From the NCBI GenBank assembly GCA_013399015.1, contig VWZX01013781.1, positions 434,001 through 498,000 on the forward strand: a DNA stretch of 64,000 bases, given 5' to 3'. A program made the translations under genes and the position numbers. Shown piece after piece: positions 37,901 through 50,639 of this stretch. Within the stretch, counting starts at the first letter, position 1. The number at the start of each line of letters is the position of its first letter. Origin of the DNA: Galbula dea. Lineage: Eukaryota > Chordata > Aves > Piciformes > Galbulidae. The notes below the pieces were generated by a model that made no database searches, was not told the DNA's origin, and saw only the letters and a list, made by a program, of their open reading frames with translations.

Positions 37901-38296
37901 TTTGCTGTTTCTCTTTCAACTGCATAATAAGAAGGTGAGAAAGCAAATGATAATGATGTGAAACTGTATTATTTCCATTTTTGTTAGCTGTCATGTTTCT
38001 TATGTGAAAGCCCAGAGCTATTGCCTGGCATTGTTGCTGGGGAGGAGGATGCAGAGAGGTGTCATACTTATCTTTCTGATTGTCCTTTTACACTTGTATT
38101 CATGCAGTCCTCTTACGTTGATTTACATTAAAAGATTCTTAAAATGAGTCGTCTGTTGATTTTTGCAATGGTAAGCAGGCACAGAGTGGAGACTGCAGAC
38201 CAGGCAGTGAACTGCAGGTTTGATAGTACCTGCCATGTTTTTCTTCAATCTTGCTGAAACTAGGTCGTGTAAAATACAATGTTAACAGTCTTGTTT

Positions 38297-38312
38297 GTGT
38301 GTGTGTGTGTGT
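38297..38312 (+). repeat. (GT)8 microsatellite
   Basis: A pure GT dinucleotide run of about eight units flanked by T/G-rich sequence. Likely polymorphic. Confidence 0.85.
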
Positions 38313-41300
38313 TTTGCTTTGGTGGGGTTCTTTTCTCTGTTTTGTTTTAGAAGAGCCTTGTCAGTTTCTGATTTTCCATAATAAAGGAGAGTCTTGTAAT
38401 TTTGTTGTGTGAAAATATTCAGTGATCAGATGGTAGGATGAGACTTCTCAGTGTATTCCTAGAACATAAAGGTTAGTACTCCTGCTCACTAGTGGATTAT
38501 TCTAGCTTATTCTAGAGTTTTATATTTACACATGCAGCGTTTAGCAAGCGAGAGCATCAGGTTCCCCAGATATCCGGTGCACAGATCTACAACACTGACA
38601 CTGGAATATTCTGCTTAAAACTTTATGCAAGAGTTTTTCTGAACTGTTTGTGCTGGAAGGTTTAGGTACTTCAAGTAGGCTCTGGCTTTTATCATGTTTC
38701 ATGTTAGTCTGAAGCCAGCCTAGTGTTTAAGTTAGTGCAGTCTTCATGTAATCAGACCTATTGCGGCTCTCTTGCTCTGCTGTGCCTGGCAGTTCTAGCT
38801 TTATTTTCTTTTGTCCGTTCTTGGCACTGTTCCTTATTTGTTTCAGATTTACTTTTATTATTATTATTGATTTACTATAACTGCTATTTAGCATTAATTT
38901 TCAAATTAATTAATGTTTAATTCTATGCTTAAACTGCAAATATTTTGCAGTTTTCTGAAGCATGAATTCAGGCTGGTTTTTTCAGCTAGTTGTTTTCACA
39001 ATACAGTAGAGTTGTAAGGTTGGGTTTGTCTTGTTTTTAGTTTTTCAGCTTCTATGTTTCAGTCTCAGAAGACCTCTTAAGTCCTTTGTACTTGCTGTAA
39101 AACTGTGGGTTTTGTAGCCATGGTGCTGTAGAAGTGAGGAAAAAATTAAATGTGCTATGTGGAAAGGGACTTTGTGCACGTATTACAGTGTCTTCTCCTA
39201 TTCCTGCTTGGGTAGACTGAACCAGTTGCTGTCAATTCTTTCCTCTATAAATTGCAGTTTTCTTAGGTTCTTCCTTGGAATCTGTGCCACATCAAAATTA
39301 ATCTACCTCCACTTTTGGTTTTCCTTTAGATACAGATGGGAATGATCTGTATCAAAACAAGCATTATGCTGATTACACTTACACTGTTGCACTAATATAG
39401 GTTGTTCCATAAAGACTGGCGTTTCTTTTGATCTTTTTACTACAGTGCATTTATAAGTTCATAATACCATAAGCTGTTCCAGTTTCTTCTATATCCTCTG
39501 GGGCACTGAATGTTGAAGGGTTTTTTATTTTTATTTTTTCTGGAGTTCCTGCCATTTTAGTGCACCTCAGCTTTATAAATCTGAGAAATAAGCCTGGCTT
39601 TTCTCTGCCTCTTAAGCTGTGCTACGTAAGCATATGTTAATATCTTCCTGGTAATTACTCTCCCATAGCTGTATGAGAACGTTAAGGATTTTCTTCTGTT
39701 GAGTTGTAGGTGATTGGTTTTTTTTCTTCAGTCAGCCAGATACAGAAATGTGCTGTAGTGTTTTGTTTTGTTCTCCTTTTTTATTATCCTTAATTGTTGG
39801 TGTCTATTAGCACAATTTCTCTTGGTTGTTTATGTCCTCTGAGAAGGAAATAAGCCATAACATTCTGTAGCCTATGACTGGTCATGGGTGTCTGTGCAGG
39901 CATCATGCTGTCTTTCTTAAATAAATGCACAGTTGATCTCATGGTCTTTAATGCAGAAGGGGTGAATTGCCAAGAAGCATTTAAGTTGTTTTCTACTGAG
40001 TTAATCATGGGGGTATTTATTTGCTGCAGAGGCAGCCTCACACTGCCTCTGTGCTCCTCCAGTTTGTCAGAGGGGAGGTGTGACGCTGGAGCAGAGATTG
40101 ATTTGCAGCTTTCAATACCATCAGAGCCTCCTGCCCATACACTGTGCCCTGAACTTTGTTATGGGAGGGCTGTGACAGCCCATGGGTTCATGTGCATGTG
40201 GTGATTCCAGGGAAATAGACAAACCCTTGCTTAGTTGAAATACTTATTTTAGTAACTGATTAAAGTGCCTGAAGTTAGTAAAGCAGTAAAGCCAAAGAAA
40301 AAACTACATAAACCAGTAACAAATAACAACACTTCCAATGACCTGTTCCAGTTGCCTATTCTCTGCTGCCAAAACTGTGGCTATCCAGAGGGATCTTGCT
40401 CCTGCTTATCCATCTTGATGGGTGGCTGAGGGAGCCTACCTCTGTTGGACTCTGATTACAGGTCAAGAAGGCTTTGTTGTGCTGACCGTGGTCCAGGTCA
40501 GGGACCAATATAGAGTTTTGTCCCTGGTCCAACAATGAGGAAAAGGCTCCAGAGCTTCTGCACAGTTGTTGGTCCTGTTGCTCCCTTGCCAAAATTGCTT
40601 TACCATGCCAGGTGATGTCACCAGTCTCTTGGCCTGAGCATTACATGAGTGTCTGAATCTAATACTACTTTGAATGTTTTTATCTAATTTCCCATTTTCT
40701 ATTCTTGTTGGTTATTTCCTTATTTTTCTTTTGAGTGTTGTTCATTAGGGTTATTTCTTCATGTTACTTCTGCTGCCATCTGTAGTCTACAGGCAAATGT
40801 TTATTCCACTTCGATCAGTCATGCTCACAGTCTATATTAGTTCCACTTTCCTTACAGTCAGGAGCTATAGAGACTACTATATAGAATTTTTCTCTGGCAA
40901 GGTCATAGTGCCAAAGGAGTCCATGTGGACACATCCACAGTTACTCAAGTGTTTGGGGATATTTTGGAAAGGCTTCATGGGGTAATGTAGGATACTGCAT
41001 TACCAGCAGACTGAGTCAAGGAAGAGAGAGAGGCAAGTGTCAGAAGCAGCATTGCAGGGTTTTTAAGAGTTTTTGTTTGTTTTTGTTTTGTTTTTACTGT
41101 GTAGTAGCGAAAGCCTTTCAGCTTTTCAGGTCTGTCCAGACAGGACCAGACTCTCACAGGTTCCTCTGATTAGATATACATTCTCATGAAGTAGGCTGTG
41201 CAGACTCATATCTGTTACAACTGGTATAATTTAATTTCATTAGTGAGGTGGCTATGTACTTTTCAATGTCGTGAGCAATGGTGTTGCAGAATGTTTGAAC

Positions 41301-42593
41301 TATAATAGATATTTTCATTGTTGTATTTGTCATTAGTAACATATTTTCCACTTTTTGTTCTTGAAGAGATTAGCCACTCTTATTTTAGTGTTTTCCAGCA
41401 TGTCTCAGCCTCTAGGCTTACCCTTTGGGCTTAATTATGAATGCATGTCATGTTTGGAATTACATTAAACATAAGCAACAAAATGTTACGTGAGTTAAGC
41501 TGGACCATAGCCAACTTCCTTTCAGAGAACAGCAAAGTCAAGGAGATAAGAGCTGAAAAATAAGCTAGATATTTTCTTATAAAAAAACTGGGGGCTATAC
41601 TTTTGGTTTTTGACTTTTAAAAAAATCTGTAATGCTTGTTTACAAGAACTAAGACTTAAATAAAAAACCCAAACATTTTAGGCAATGTTTAAGTGCAAAT
41701 TTTAAATAAAACCATGTAACCTAGTTAGTTCAGTATAGAAGAGAGGATTTATTTACTTACATTATAACATTCTGTTTAAGCACTATAAATAAAGGGAAGA
41801 TAAATTTATCAGAAAATCAGTGCCTTTTAATGAATGTAGTATTATTCAGTATATTATTCAATATTATCACTTGATGTTGAATTATCTCTCCTTTTAAATG
41901 AGCATGATCTGCTTTAATTAGGAAAAAAGAGCATTACTGATCTTTTGTCACTGATGCTTAGGGAGGTCAAAGGTGTGCACCGTGCCTGTTCCTGATAGTT
42001 CTCAAAGGGATTGTCCTAGGAAGACAGATGAATGCTTTGAATAAAGAAAAGAAAGAAGAGGTATATCCGAAACTCGCAGGATGATTTTGTTCTGTTTGGA
42101 TGTCTTTATACGTTCCCTTTTTTGTGGCTCCAGAAACTGCTGGTGGTTAAGCAAGAGGTACTCCGGTGCAGGTAAAGCTGAAATCCCATTTTTGTGGAAC
42201 CCTACGTTTGCATCTGTAGTCAGAGGAGCCACAGAAACAAGATGTTCTGCATCTTGCAGGAAGAAGATCAGTTATCTTGGTTGAAAACTTCATACAAAAA
42301 GCCAAGAGGGTTTTAAATGATTGTTTTCTTAAGAAGTTGGTAAGGAAGGCAAATACTTACAGAAAGCAAAAGGTGTGATGAGAAGTTGTGTGTAAGTGGT
42401 AGAATCATTTGAGCTGAATTAGTCACTGTATGAAGGACAGAGAGAGTAACAAGTCAGGTAGTACTCTGGTTTTCAAAGACTTCATTACCTTTCTTAGAGT
42501 TGCTGAGAATGTAACTGTGGGTTTTTGAATGTGTGCGGATGGATATGCTGCCAGAGGGGTCTGTTACCAACCATCACATGGTACTATGGAAAA

Positions 42594-42803
42594 GAATCAT
42601 AGAATGGCTCAGGTTGGAAGGGACCTTAAAGATCATCTAGTTCCAACCCCCCTGCCATGGGCACGGACGCCACATGCACTAGACCAGGCTATCCAGGGCC
42701 ACATCCAGCCTGGCCTTAAACACTCCCAGGGACGGGGCTTCCACAACCTCTTTGGGCAACCTGCTCCAGTGCCCCACCACCTTTTGGGTAAAGAACCTCC
42801 TTG
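42594..42803 (-). mobile_element. CR1 LINE 3' fragment, reverse orientation
   Basis: Reverse complement of a CR1 3' end: aatcatagaatggctcaggt, gaagggaccttaaagatcat, ccaacccccctgccatgggc, tggccttaaacactcccagg and gcttccacaacctctttggg. It is locally GC-rich. The 91-codon frame at 42529-42804 lies almost wholly inside it and is not a gene. This is one of the better-preserved copies and probably belongs to the same broad type as the 18.2 kb fragment. Confidence 0.93.
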
Positions 42804-45406
42804 AAAGGTTACTTTAAGTACCTCTGTAATTCACAGCTAATAAAATGGTGTGGGGCAACTTCAATTTAAGAGACATTTAGTGCAAGATCTGTGCAGTTGA
42901 ATGTAAACCAAGCTGTTACTAGAAAATGGAGGATAATTTGCTAAAGGAAAAAAATACTGCATTGAATATTTGATAAATCAACTCTGGGTTTCATTTTGAT
43001 GGATAAAGGTGAACCAACCACTGGACTGGAAGCTGATGGTTGCCTAGGGATAGATAATCCTGAACTGATTTTATTTAGTGTAGGCAAACAGAGGATAAGT
43101 CCTATCACAAACTTAGCTAAGAAGGGCTCATTTCCTAGAACTGAGGAAAACTCTATTTGAAATTGCCTGGGAGGAAGATACAGACAGAAAATTGGGAAAT
43201 CCTTTAGAAAGAGTAAGGGGAGGGCACTAAAGAACATATCTATTGCTAGGAAATGGAAGGAAACAGTGAAGGTTCTATTCTCAGTTGCATTCAGATTAAG
43301 AGAAATTACTAAAATGTTCCAGGTTTATGACTAGAAAGAGATTAAAACTCTTAATGTTAATGTATGGGGAAAAAAGCCAAGCAATAATTTTCTTTCTGGA
43401 TGTTGAAGAGTGTATCACAGGTTGTACCAATGAAATTGCAGAAATTCTCATCTTTTCAGATCTTTTAGTAACAAAGGACAGTGGTGTTAAATCACATAGA
43501 CTTACAGAAAGAGAACTACTGTTACACCTGCCCCTTTGCGGGAACAAAAGATTGATCAAGGCTATAGAAAATTGTTGCAATTGGTTGTTGGACTGATGAA
43601 GAGGCATTTATCACTCAGAAGGTTGCATCTCAGTATTTTACCTGTCCTTAAAAGCTTTGCCGGTTTAAAGGGGAAAATTGCAACGACAGCACTGTTTGCT
43701 GGAGGCTTTTGTGGATCTCACAGCATCCCCATCTTGAAAGTCTGTAGCTATGCTATGGATAAAAAACAGATGATATTAGCATAACAAGAAATCACTGCTA
43801 ATATTTTGTTGAATTAACACAGCCTGGCCAGCTATGAACAGATGCAGACTTTTGAGTATTTATTTACTCTATCAAAAGTCAATCCTGAAAGGAATAATTT
43901 CACCAAGAAGGCAACTCAGAGTAACTCCCCTGTAGCACTGCATTTGTCTTCCAAAGGTAATGCTTTTTGGAATCCTAAATGTGTTACAACCTTAGAAACT
44001 GGGTTCTGTAGTCAGACTGGAATCAGAGGTACAGCATGTCCTAATCTCATACAGATCTTTTATATCCTATTCTGAAATGTCTGGAATCTTCATTTTGGCT
44101 AGGTAATGCACACCCATCCTTAAAATCACAGATGCTCAAGGTGGTGGTCCCTTCAGAAGAAATAAAAAATGCTAAGAATCTGCTTACAACATGTTGTGAC
44201 AGCTCTAATGAAGCTAATAAAATAAAGGATTGCTAGTATGGAGGAATGGTTACAAACAAAATTGCAATGAGTGTTTCTTAGAAAAGTAGAGGACAACTTT
44301 CCTGCAGTCTTGCAAACAAAGTGATCAGCTGCTACAAGGAAGCATTGGGAGGATTAATTACCACTAACCCATCTCAGCAGCCACTGTTTGTGCTATTTTG
44401 AATCATCTATTTTTTGTTCAAATAAAATAATGCCAGGTCTGTTCGCATGTAATTACCAATGCTGATTTTTCTTATCCTTTCCAGCCTCAAAATTAGTGTG
44501 TGGGAAGAATACACATATTCTTTATGTGAAGTTTAATAAAACCTGCTCAAATCAAAAAAGCTGCAAGAGAGCTGTGTCACTGATCATTGTTTCCAAGTAG
44601 TCCAGTAAATGGACACAGTCCTTGATTCCCCTCATGATTATTTCAGTCTTGCTTGCCTTCAATAATATCAGTGCATGTTAAGCCCTGTTGTGTTCTTATG
44701 GCTAGCTTGTTCATAGTGTCATGATGCAATGATAGTACAGTACAGTAATGATACAAGTTATACTGCACTAAAGTTATCAACAAGATAAAAAGTTCCTCTG
44801 ACCCAAGTTTGGAAAAAGCCTCCCTTCCCTCTTCCTTCAGCAGCTGGGAAGAAAAGCTCTTTTACATACCTTTCCTTTTCCTTTACATTATCTAAGTATG
44901 GAAGCTTATTAAAGTACTTTTATTTTTGGGGGACAACATTTTTAAAGGTTATCTGAGAAGTATGATGTGTACATAGTGATGACTTGGTTCTTACACAGCT
45001 TGTGTACTGCATATTTATGAAAGTGACATATATTTGTGAACAGAGAGGCTTAATTCTGCAATAGGTGCTAAGAGTTCATACTTTCTTTTTAGGTTCCAAT
45101 AGGAAAAACTTAGGTAATTTTTTTTTCTTTGAAAATACAATCCAAAAATACTGACACTGGCTTGTAGGATTCCTAATCTCATCAGCTGATAGAAACCTCT
45201 TATTTATGAATGCTTTCTTTGAACTGTGTCAAGAAACTTAGAAGAAACTCTCTTTTATTTAGTGCCTACAGGTCATATATTTGCTCCCAATAGGAACCAG
45301 TAAGAGCGGCAAAAAGTTGGAGGGGAGATCCAGAAGAATTGCAGTTTTGCGTTGGTTTGGTAGTCTTCCACAATGGTTGTGAACCCTTTTGGGTTTTCTG
45401 CAGGAT
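42804..45406. other. Unique AT-rich DNA, no recognised gene
   Basis: No gene or repeat family was recognised. Several open frames of 77-103 codons on both strands lie between 42941 and 44075. None shows a known motif, and they overlap each other in opposite directions. Confidence 0.55.
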
Positions 45407-45459
45407 CACTGTGGTTGGACTTGATCCTAAATGTTTGTTCCAACCTAAATGATTCTATG
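45407..45459 (+). mobile_element. CR1 LINE 3' terminal scrap
   Basis: Only the extreme 3' end is recognisable: actgtggttggacttgatcc, then gttccaacctaaatgattct and atg. The tail (caacctaaatgattctatg) is the signature of the CR1 type seen at 1.6 and 4.7 kb. The preceding 100 bp do not match, so the copy is either severely 5'-truncated or diverged. Confidence 0.8.
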
Positions 45460-48400
45460 CCTCAGTTTTATGTAGAATTTCAATGTTGATTTCTGAGAGT
45501 TTTCCCCTGTTACAGCTGTGTACTAGATTTAGTTGGCTAGAGTTGGAATACCATTGGTTAGTGATCAGAAAGAAATGATCTTTAGGTTACAGGGAAATGG
45601 CTCCCAGCTTTGTTGGCATCACTGTCTTTGATCACTGTCTTTGCAATCTGCATGAACTCTGTCTTGGTTATGGAGATCCATTTAGATGAGTTGTCCTGTT
45701 GGACCTGAGCGGTTCAGAGCTTTTCTGTTTCACTGGAGTTGAATATGAGAATACTAGTGAACACTTGCCTAAGCCCCACCATTTGTTACCATTTGGTTAT
45801 TGCAACATCTGTTTGCTAGCCTCTTTGCATTACAGTTATACTTCATAAGCTTCCAGGAGGGATAGTTGGTTATTTAAGTCAAGTAAATTTTACTAATTTA
45901 TCAGTGGGAGATACACTTGGAAACATCTGCCAAGCAAACTGTGGAGATGAGTATTCTTCCTTACAGTCTGGTGTGTTGCTTTAGTTCTAGGTCAGTCTCA
46001 AGCCTCAGGCAGGGGGTGGGATAGACGGACAGATGCTGTAGTGCCACTTCACATGGCAGGCAGCATCTTTATCAGTTCATGTATATTTAACCACCTACCT
46101 GTTGTGCATGCATCTAAATCTCAGTTAGGGAGCACGTCAGGAAAAGATGCTCTGAGTCTGCTCTCTTACTGTTATTCCAAAGCTGAAGTCCACTAATCCT
46201 CCTGATTTGTTTTTCTTTCCTGAGGTCTGTCCTTTGGCGCTACTCTCTCTGTTGGCCTTCTGCCAAGCCTGTTGAAACCTTTGACCATGTACCCCTGCAG
46301 TTGTTACTCTTGAGTCTTTGAGTTAATGACAAATTCATTATCAAAGCAAAAAGGCAGCTTGATCTCTTCCAGTCTGGACTACGAGGAAAATTACTTTCTT
46401 ATCTTGCTGATACGAACAACAGGATATTGCATTTGCATATTACAGTCTAATGCAACTGAATAGAGAGTACAGATGACTGGGTGGAATTTCTGTTCCAGCT
46501 TTGATCTGGATGGTTTATGTAAGTCCAGGCTTTAAAATTATTCTGCTGTCCAAGCCACCTCATCAAATCCCTACCTGAGATCCTTAGGAGGAGGAGACAA
46601 GGCAGTTCAGACTTTTTTTTTTCCCCTTGTGGTTGATGTTTCTGGGAGAGGGAGGCCAGTTATTCAGCACCTACAGATACCATTTTTTCTTTTCACACTT
46701 GTTTACCTTTATGTTCCTTCAGATAATGTCTGTGCAGGTGTCTTTATACTACCTCTGGCAGTGTAAAGAACAGTGATTGTTAAATTCATTGCTATTCCAT
46801 ATGTTTTCTGTAAGAGACTGCTGCTTTCTGATCATGCTTTTTGATTATTTCTGTGTATTTTGACTAATGAATGTTTCTGTGTGAAAACTGAAGATTAAAA
46901 GTGGGAATGTAATGGAATGTTCTAAAGATATAGTGGCAGAGTTAGGGAATTTCTCACCTGTAGATGCTTTTACAACATTAGCCTGTGTCTATAGCATCTT
47001 CTAAAGTGTATTTTAAGATCAAAGTGACTATCAAATCAATAAAAGCTCTATTAAAGTTATGTCAGTTTTATATTACAAATGTTTTCTGTGCTAAACTGCA
47101 TCAGAAACAATTCCAGATTTCTTCAAAGAAACTGAACAGAAAAAATTCTCAGCAGACAGTCAAAAATTTTCCCTTAGTCTTGGTTGCAAAACTAGATTCA
47201 CTTTGAGCTTGCCTTATTACCCTGGACAAGTAATTGGAGATATTCAGAGACACTGAAAAACTATAAAAGAGCTCGTGTCAATCTTTTAACTGAAGCTAAA
47301 ATAACATTAGTGTAAGCTCAGCCCTGAAATTAGTAGGTCCAGAAGACCACAACTGATGGCAAATTGAGTTGATTCTGTCAGGTGTGAACTTAGCCATGAA
47401 CTCCTTGATATCCCTTCATGCTCTCTTACAGTTCAACTCTTGTTTGCAGAAAGTTACTTCATTCTTCCTTTGCTAGAAAGAAGTCCACTTCATAAAGTCG
47501 TCCTCCCAGGTAAACCACTGGTAGTCTCCCACACTTCTTTCTGTAGTTTGTAAAGTTTTATAAATGTAGTTAATAATATTTTGTCATTTTATAGGTGAAG
47601 CAAGCAATTATTTTCCCTTCACACTTCCCCCAATCTCTGTCTGAGGGGTTTGGGAAACTTGTTACACTATTTCATTAGAAATTCAGTGGAATTTAGGAAA
47701 GCTAGGGAAACACAGTTCTTTGGCACTTACCTCTCATACAGGTGGGCATAATATAAGGGAACCAAGTGCTATTTCCAGGCTAAATAAATCTTTAAACCCT
47801 GATGATCAGATGCAGTAGGGTGCTAAAAGCTACCTGCTGCAAATTTGAAGTGTAGAAAAAGTGCTGCCAGCAAATATGCATATGCTCAGATAAGAGAAAA
47901 CTTAATGTGCTTCAGTGGTTAAATTATTTTTATTTTGGACAATTCTGCCTCTTAGACATGAAACAATTGTTGTAGGCATGTAAGGAAAATGCATAACAAC
48001 CTCCTGGAAGATGGACTGATTAATGTCTGCACAAAGTTTGGTAACGTAAAGCAAGGTAAGTTCCACGTAGCTAAGAGCATGATAAGCTTAATGGGATGCC
48101 ATTTTACCTCATTTGGAATAGCTCAGAAATTGTGTACTTTGGAAATCTTAGCTAGTAAATAACAGTTTCAGATGCCTTAGAAAATAGTTTAAAAATGGCT
48201 TCCAGACATCATACTTCAAGATCAGATTACTACTGTGAACCTAAATGAGATGCTTGCTTCAGTCCCTGAGCAGCTTAATTTCAAGACACCAAAGGTCAGG
48301 AAGGATCTAGTAATAATCTAATAACAATTGACTGCATGTTTCTAAGAGATTTAGCAGCATTAGAGCCTGGTTGCTGAAAGCAGCATGAATTAGTTATTAC

Positions 48401-50321
48401 TTAACTGGCATGACTTGAAGCAGCATCAGCCGTCAGATGTGACTAATACAGCGTCGTGGAATAGCCAAAGGTAACTACCATTTGGACAACCATTCTAGAA
48501 ACTTGGAGCACAGTCACTGTGGCCCTGAGAAGATTTGTCTGTGTCCCTCCCAGTAAGGATGCAGTTAAACTGAGCTTATGGTACCTGATGTCATGGTTTT
48601 AGCTGATAGGCATCAGGTCATGGTTCTGGAGAGGAACTGAATGTTGAATGCATTCACCCAAGTGAATTTTTTGTTTGGTTGGTTGGTTTTGGAGGTTTTT
48701 TTTGGTGCATATGATGATTGTTTTAGCAGCCTGAGTCACTGCAAAGCTTGCCTCCCTCTAAACCTTACCCTGATCAGATTGTATGATGACTGTAAACTCA
48801 CTTTGAGATGCACAGATCATAGGCACTACGAAATTGCAGAGTTTTTATAATATTGATAGGAAAATAATATTCTGACCATGACACTTAATAACAGCTTCCC
48901 TGTTGGACATTTGCATCTCTAGACTAGGGGCTTGTTTACAGTTTAATTAAAGTAAATGCACCTCAGTAGTGATATTATTAGTATTCAGTGTCTTTGGGAA
49001 TTTACAGGCAATTAATCTTCATATTTCCTGGGGGAGTAAATGATAATTTGGGGATGACTAATTTGATGTAGTATGCTAAATATGATTTTGAAATGTATTA
49101 ATACAATTTAAAAACCACTTCTCATTTATTTTCTGGTTATCTAGTGAAGCCTCATTTTAAAAAGAAAACTTCTGGCTTTGAGTGAGCATGTTTGTCCCTT
49201 GAGTTGGAAGTTAAAGCTCATATGTCATGGAGGAGGGAGAGGCACCCTTGCTGTTGCACTTTGCTTTCTCCTCTGCACCTGATAGTGTGCGGCTGTGTGA
49301 AATGGGAGAAACTTGTCTCAAAGGAGGCAGCTGTGCTCCACTCTGTGTCTGTGAGGCTCACCATACTGCTTTGCTTAACAGTTAAACTCACTAGCCTGGA
49401 AAGAAACTAGGCTAGTGAAATAAATTGAATTTCTCTCTGGCTGATGAGTTGAAACAGCTCACAGAAAGATTAAGACGTGAGAGAGGATGTCGAAGGATTG
49501 TGTGAGTAAGGAAGGAGGAAAATTAATTGCATTTGAAGCAATAGTGAGCTTCTGTGTTAGCTGTTAGTCATGGGAATGCTGCCTCAGTCTAGGCCACTTT
49601 AACCAAGGCATTTCTGTGTGAAGATTGATACTTTCTAAAAACAATATCCAGTTGTTCATATTGGTGCTGTCTGGAGTATTAATCCAGTTTGAGAAAGCAG
49701 GATCAGCTGAAAAGCTCTGAGTAATCACAGCAGTCACTGGAAAACACTTATCCCCCATCTTCCCTTGTCTTCTTTCAGGGATCATGAATTCTGTTTTTGT
49801 AGTCATTAATTTCTTTGAAGCTTTGGGATCTTGGAGATAGCATCATTATTTTGTTGAGCAGGACTATGTAGAGCCCAGTTTTATTAGTAAACTCAATTTG
49901 GGAATAATAGGAGATGGTGTACAGAGTTAACATGATAATTCTTTGTGGGGGAAGGTTACCACAAATATGGAAGGAGGTTATGGTCAAAAACTAATAGGAA
50001 TCTCTTGGAATATGTGCTGTTCATGAATCTGGAAAAAAGGATGAGAATGAAGAGACATAATTCTGTAGCATCAAATAATTAAAACATTAAATTAAAACCG
50101 AGGAATTACAGACGAATCTCGTGATACTCAGTGACTGGGCAATAATGGAACAAATGAAATTGTAGCAATAAATTCCAAGTAGTGCATAGGGGATGAAACT
50201 GTTGCTGCTCACACACTGATGGGCTGTAAATTATCCATTAGCACTCAGAGAAGAAGTCTGGAAATCATTGTGATAGGAGGCTGAAAATGCTGGTGCTGTG
50301 CTTAGTACCAGTCAGAACCAT
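45460..50321. other. Unique AT-rich DNA, no recognised gene
   Basis: No gene recognised. It includes a perfect 13-bp tandem duplication (atcactgtctttg twice, 45618-45643), a T/G-rich tract at 48667-48705, and one weak exon-like segment (47976-48055) that I do not accept as a gene. Confidence 0.55.
48667..48705 (+). repeat. T/G-rich low-complexity tract
   Basis: TTTTTTGTTTGGTTGG-like words, strand-complementary in style to the A/C-rich tracts elsewhere in the window. Confidence 0.6.
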
Positions 50322-50470
50322 GCTAAAGATGATTAGGAGAGGAGGTGAGAACAAAATGGAAAGTTTTATAAATGGATTGCACACTTGCACCTTGAGCAGG
50401 AAGCGGCTACAGTACAAGGAGAGGCTAGACTGGGGCTCTCCAGTTCACAAAAGAAGTGGCTGAGGAGAAA
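50322..50470 (+). mobile_element. Probable remnant of an old CR1-like LINE
   Basis: The sequence atgctaaagatgattaggag at the left resembles the start of the ancient CR1 at 53194 (atgctaagaatgatcagaag). It continues with a weak match to the CR1 module aaggagaggctagactgggg, gctctccag and ggctgaggagaaactgg. Heavily diverged, so the call rests on motif order and on the paralogous copy 2.9 kb away. Confidence 0.45.
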
Positions 50471-50474
50471 CTGG

Positions 50475-50528
50475 TTGTGTGTGTGTGTGAGTGTGTGTGT
50501 GTGTGTATATGTGTATGTATATATATAT
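50475..50528 (+). repeat. GT/AT compound microsatellite
   Basis: GT run with one GA interruption (gtgtgtgtgtgagtgtgtgt), then TATG and a pure AT run ending at 50528. It directly follows the old CR1 remnant. Probably length-polymorphic. Confidence 0.9.
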
Positions 50529-50639
50529 CAATAGTGTAAATAAAAAATTTTTAAAAATCACAAATATCTTGGACAACACTTGGTATGGGCATAATCAGTT
50601 TGTTTGTTACTCAGCTTCTGTGATGTAGCATTCTCCAAT

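Larger units (their letters stand above)
29263..42593. other. Long unique block, no recognised gene
   Basis: About 13.3 kb without a recognised repeat family or gene. Local items are a GT-rich tract (29483-29552), a perfect 18-bp palindrome (31199-31216), a T/G tract (34931-34990), a (GT)n microsatellite (38297-38312), a slightly GC-richer patch at 40380-40600, and a possible leader-type exon signal at 38108-38170. Open frames reach 128 codons (34751-35137), but that frame runs across low-complexity T/G sequence. Confidence 0.6.

Noticed and set aside
42529..42804. 91-codon + frame
   Set aside because: Almost entirely within the reverse-oriented CR1 at 42594-42803.
47976..48055. 80-nt exon-like segment between tag and gcaag|gtaagt
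   Set aside because: The donor is good, but the upstream pyrimidine tract is weak, only one frame is open (about 26 codons) and the peptide is unrecognised.
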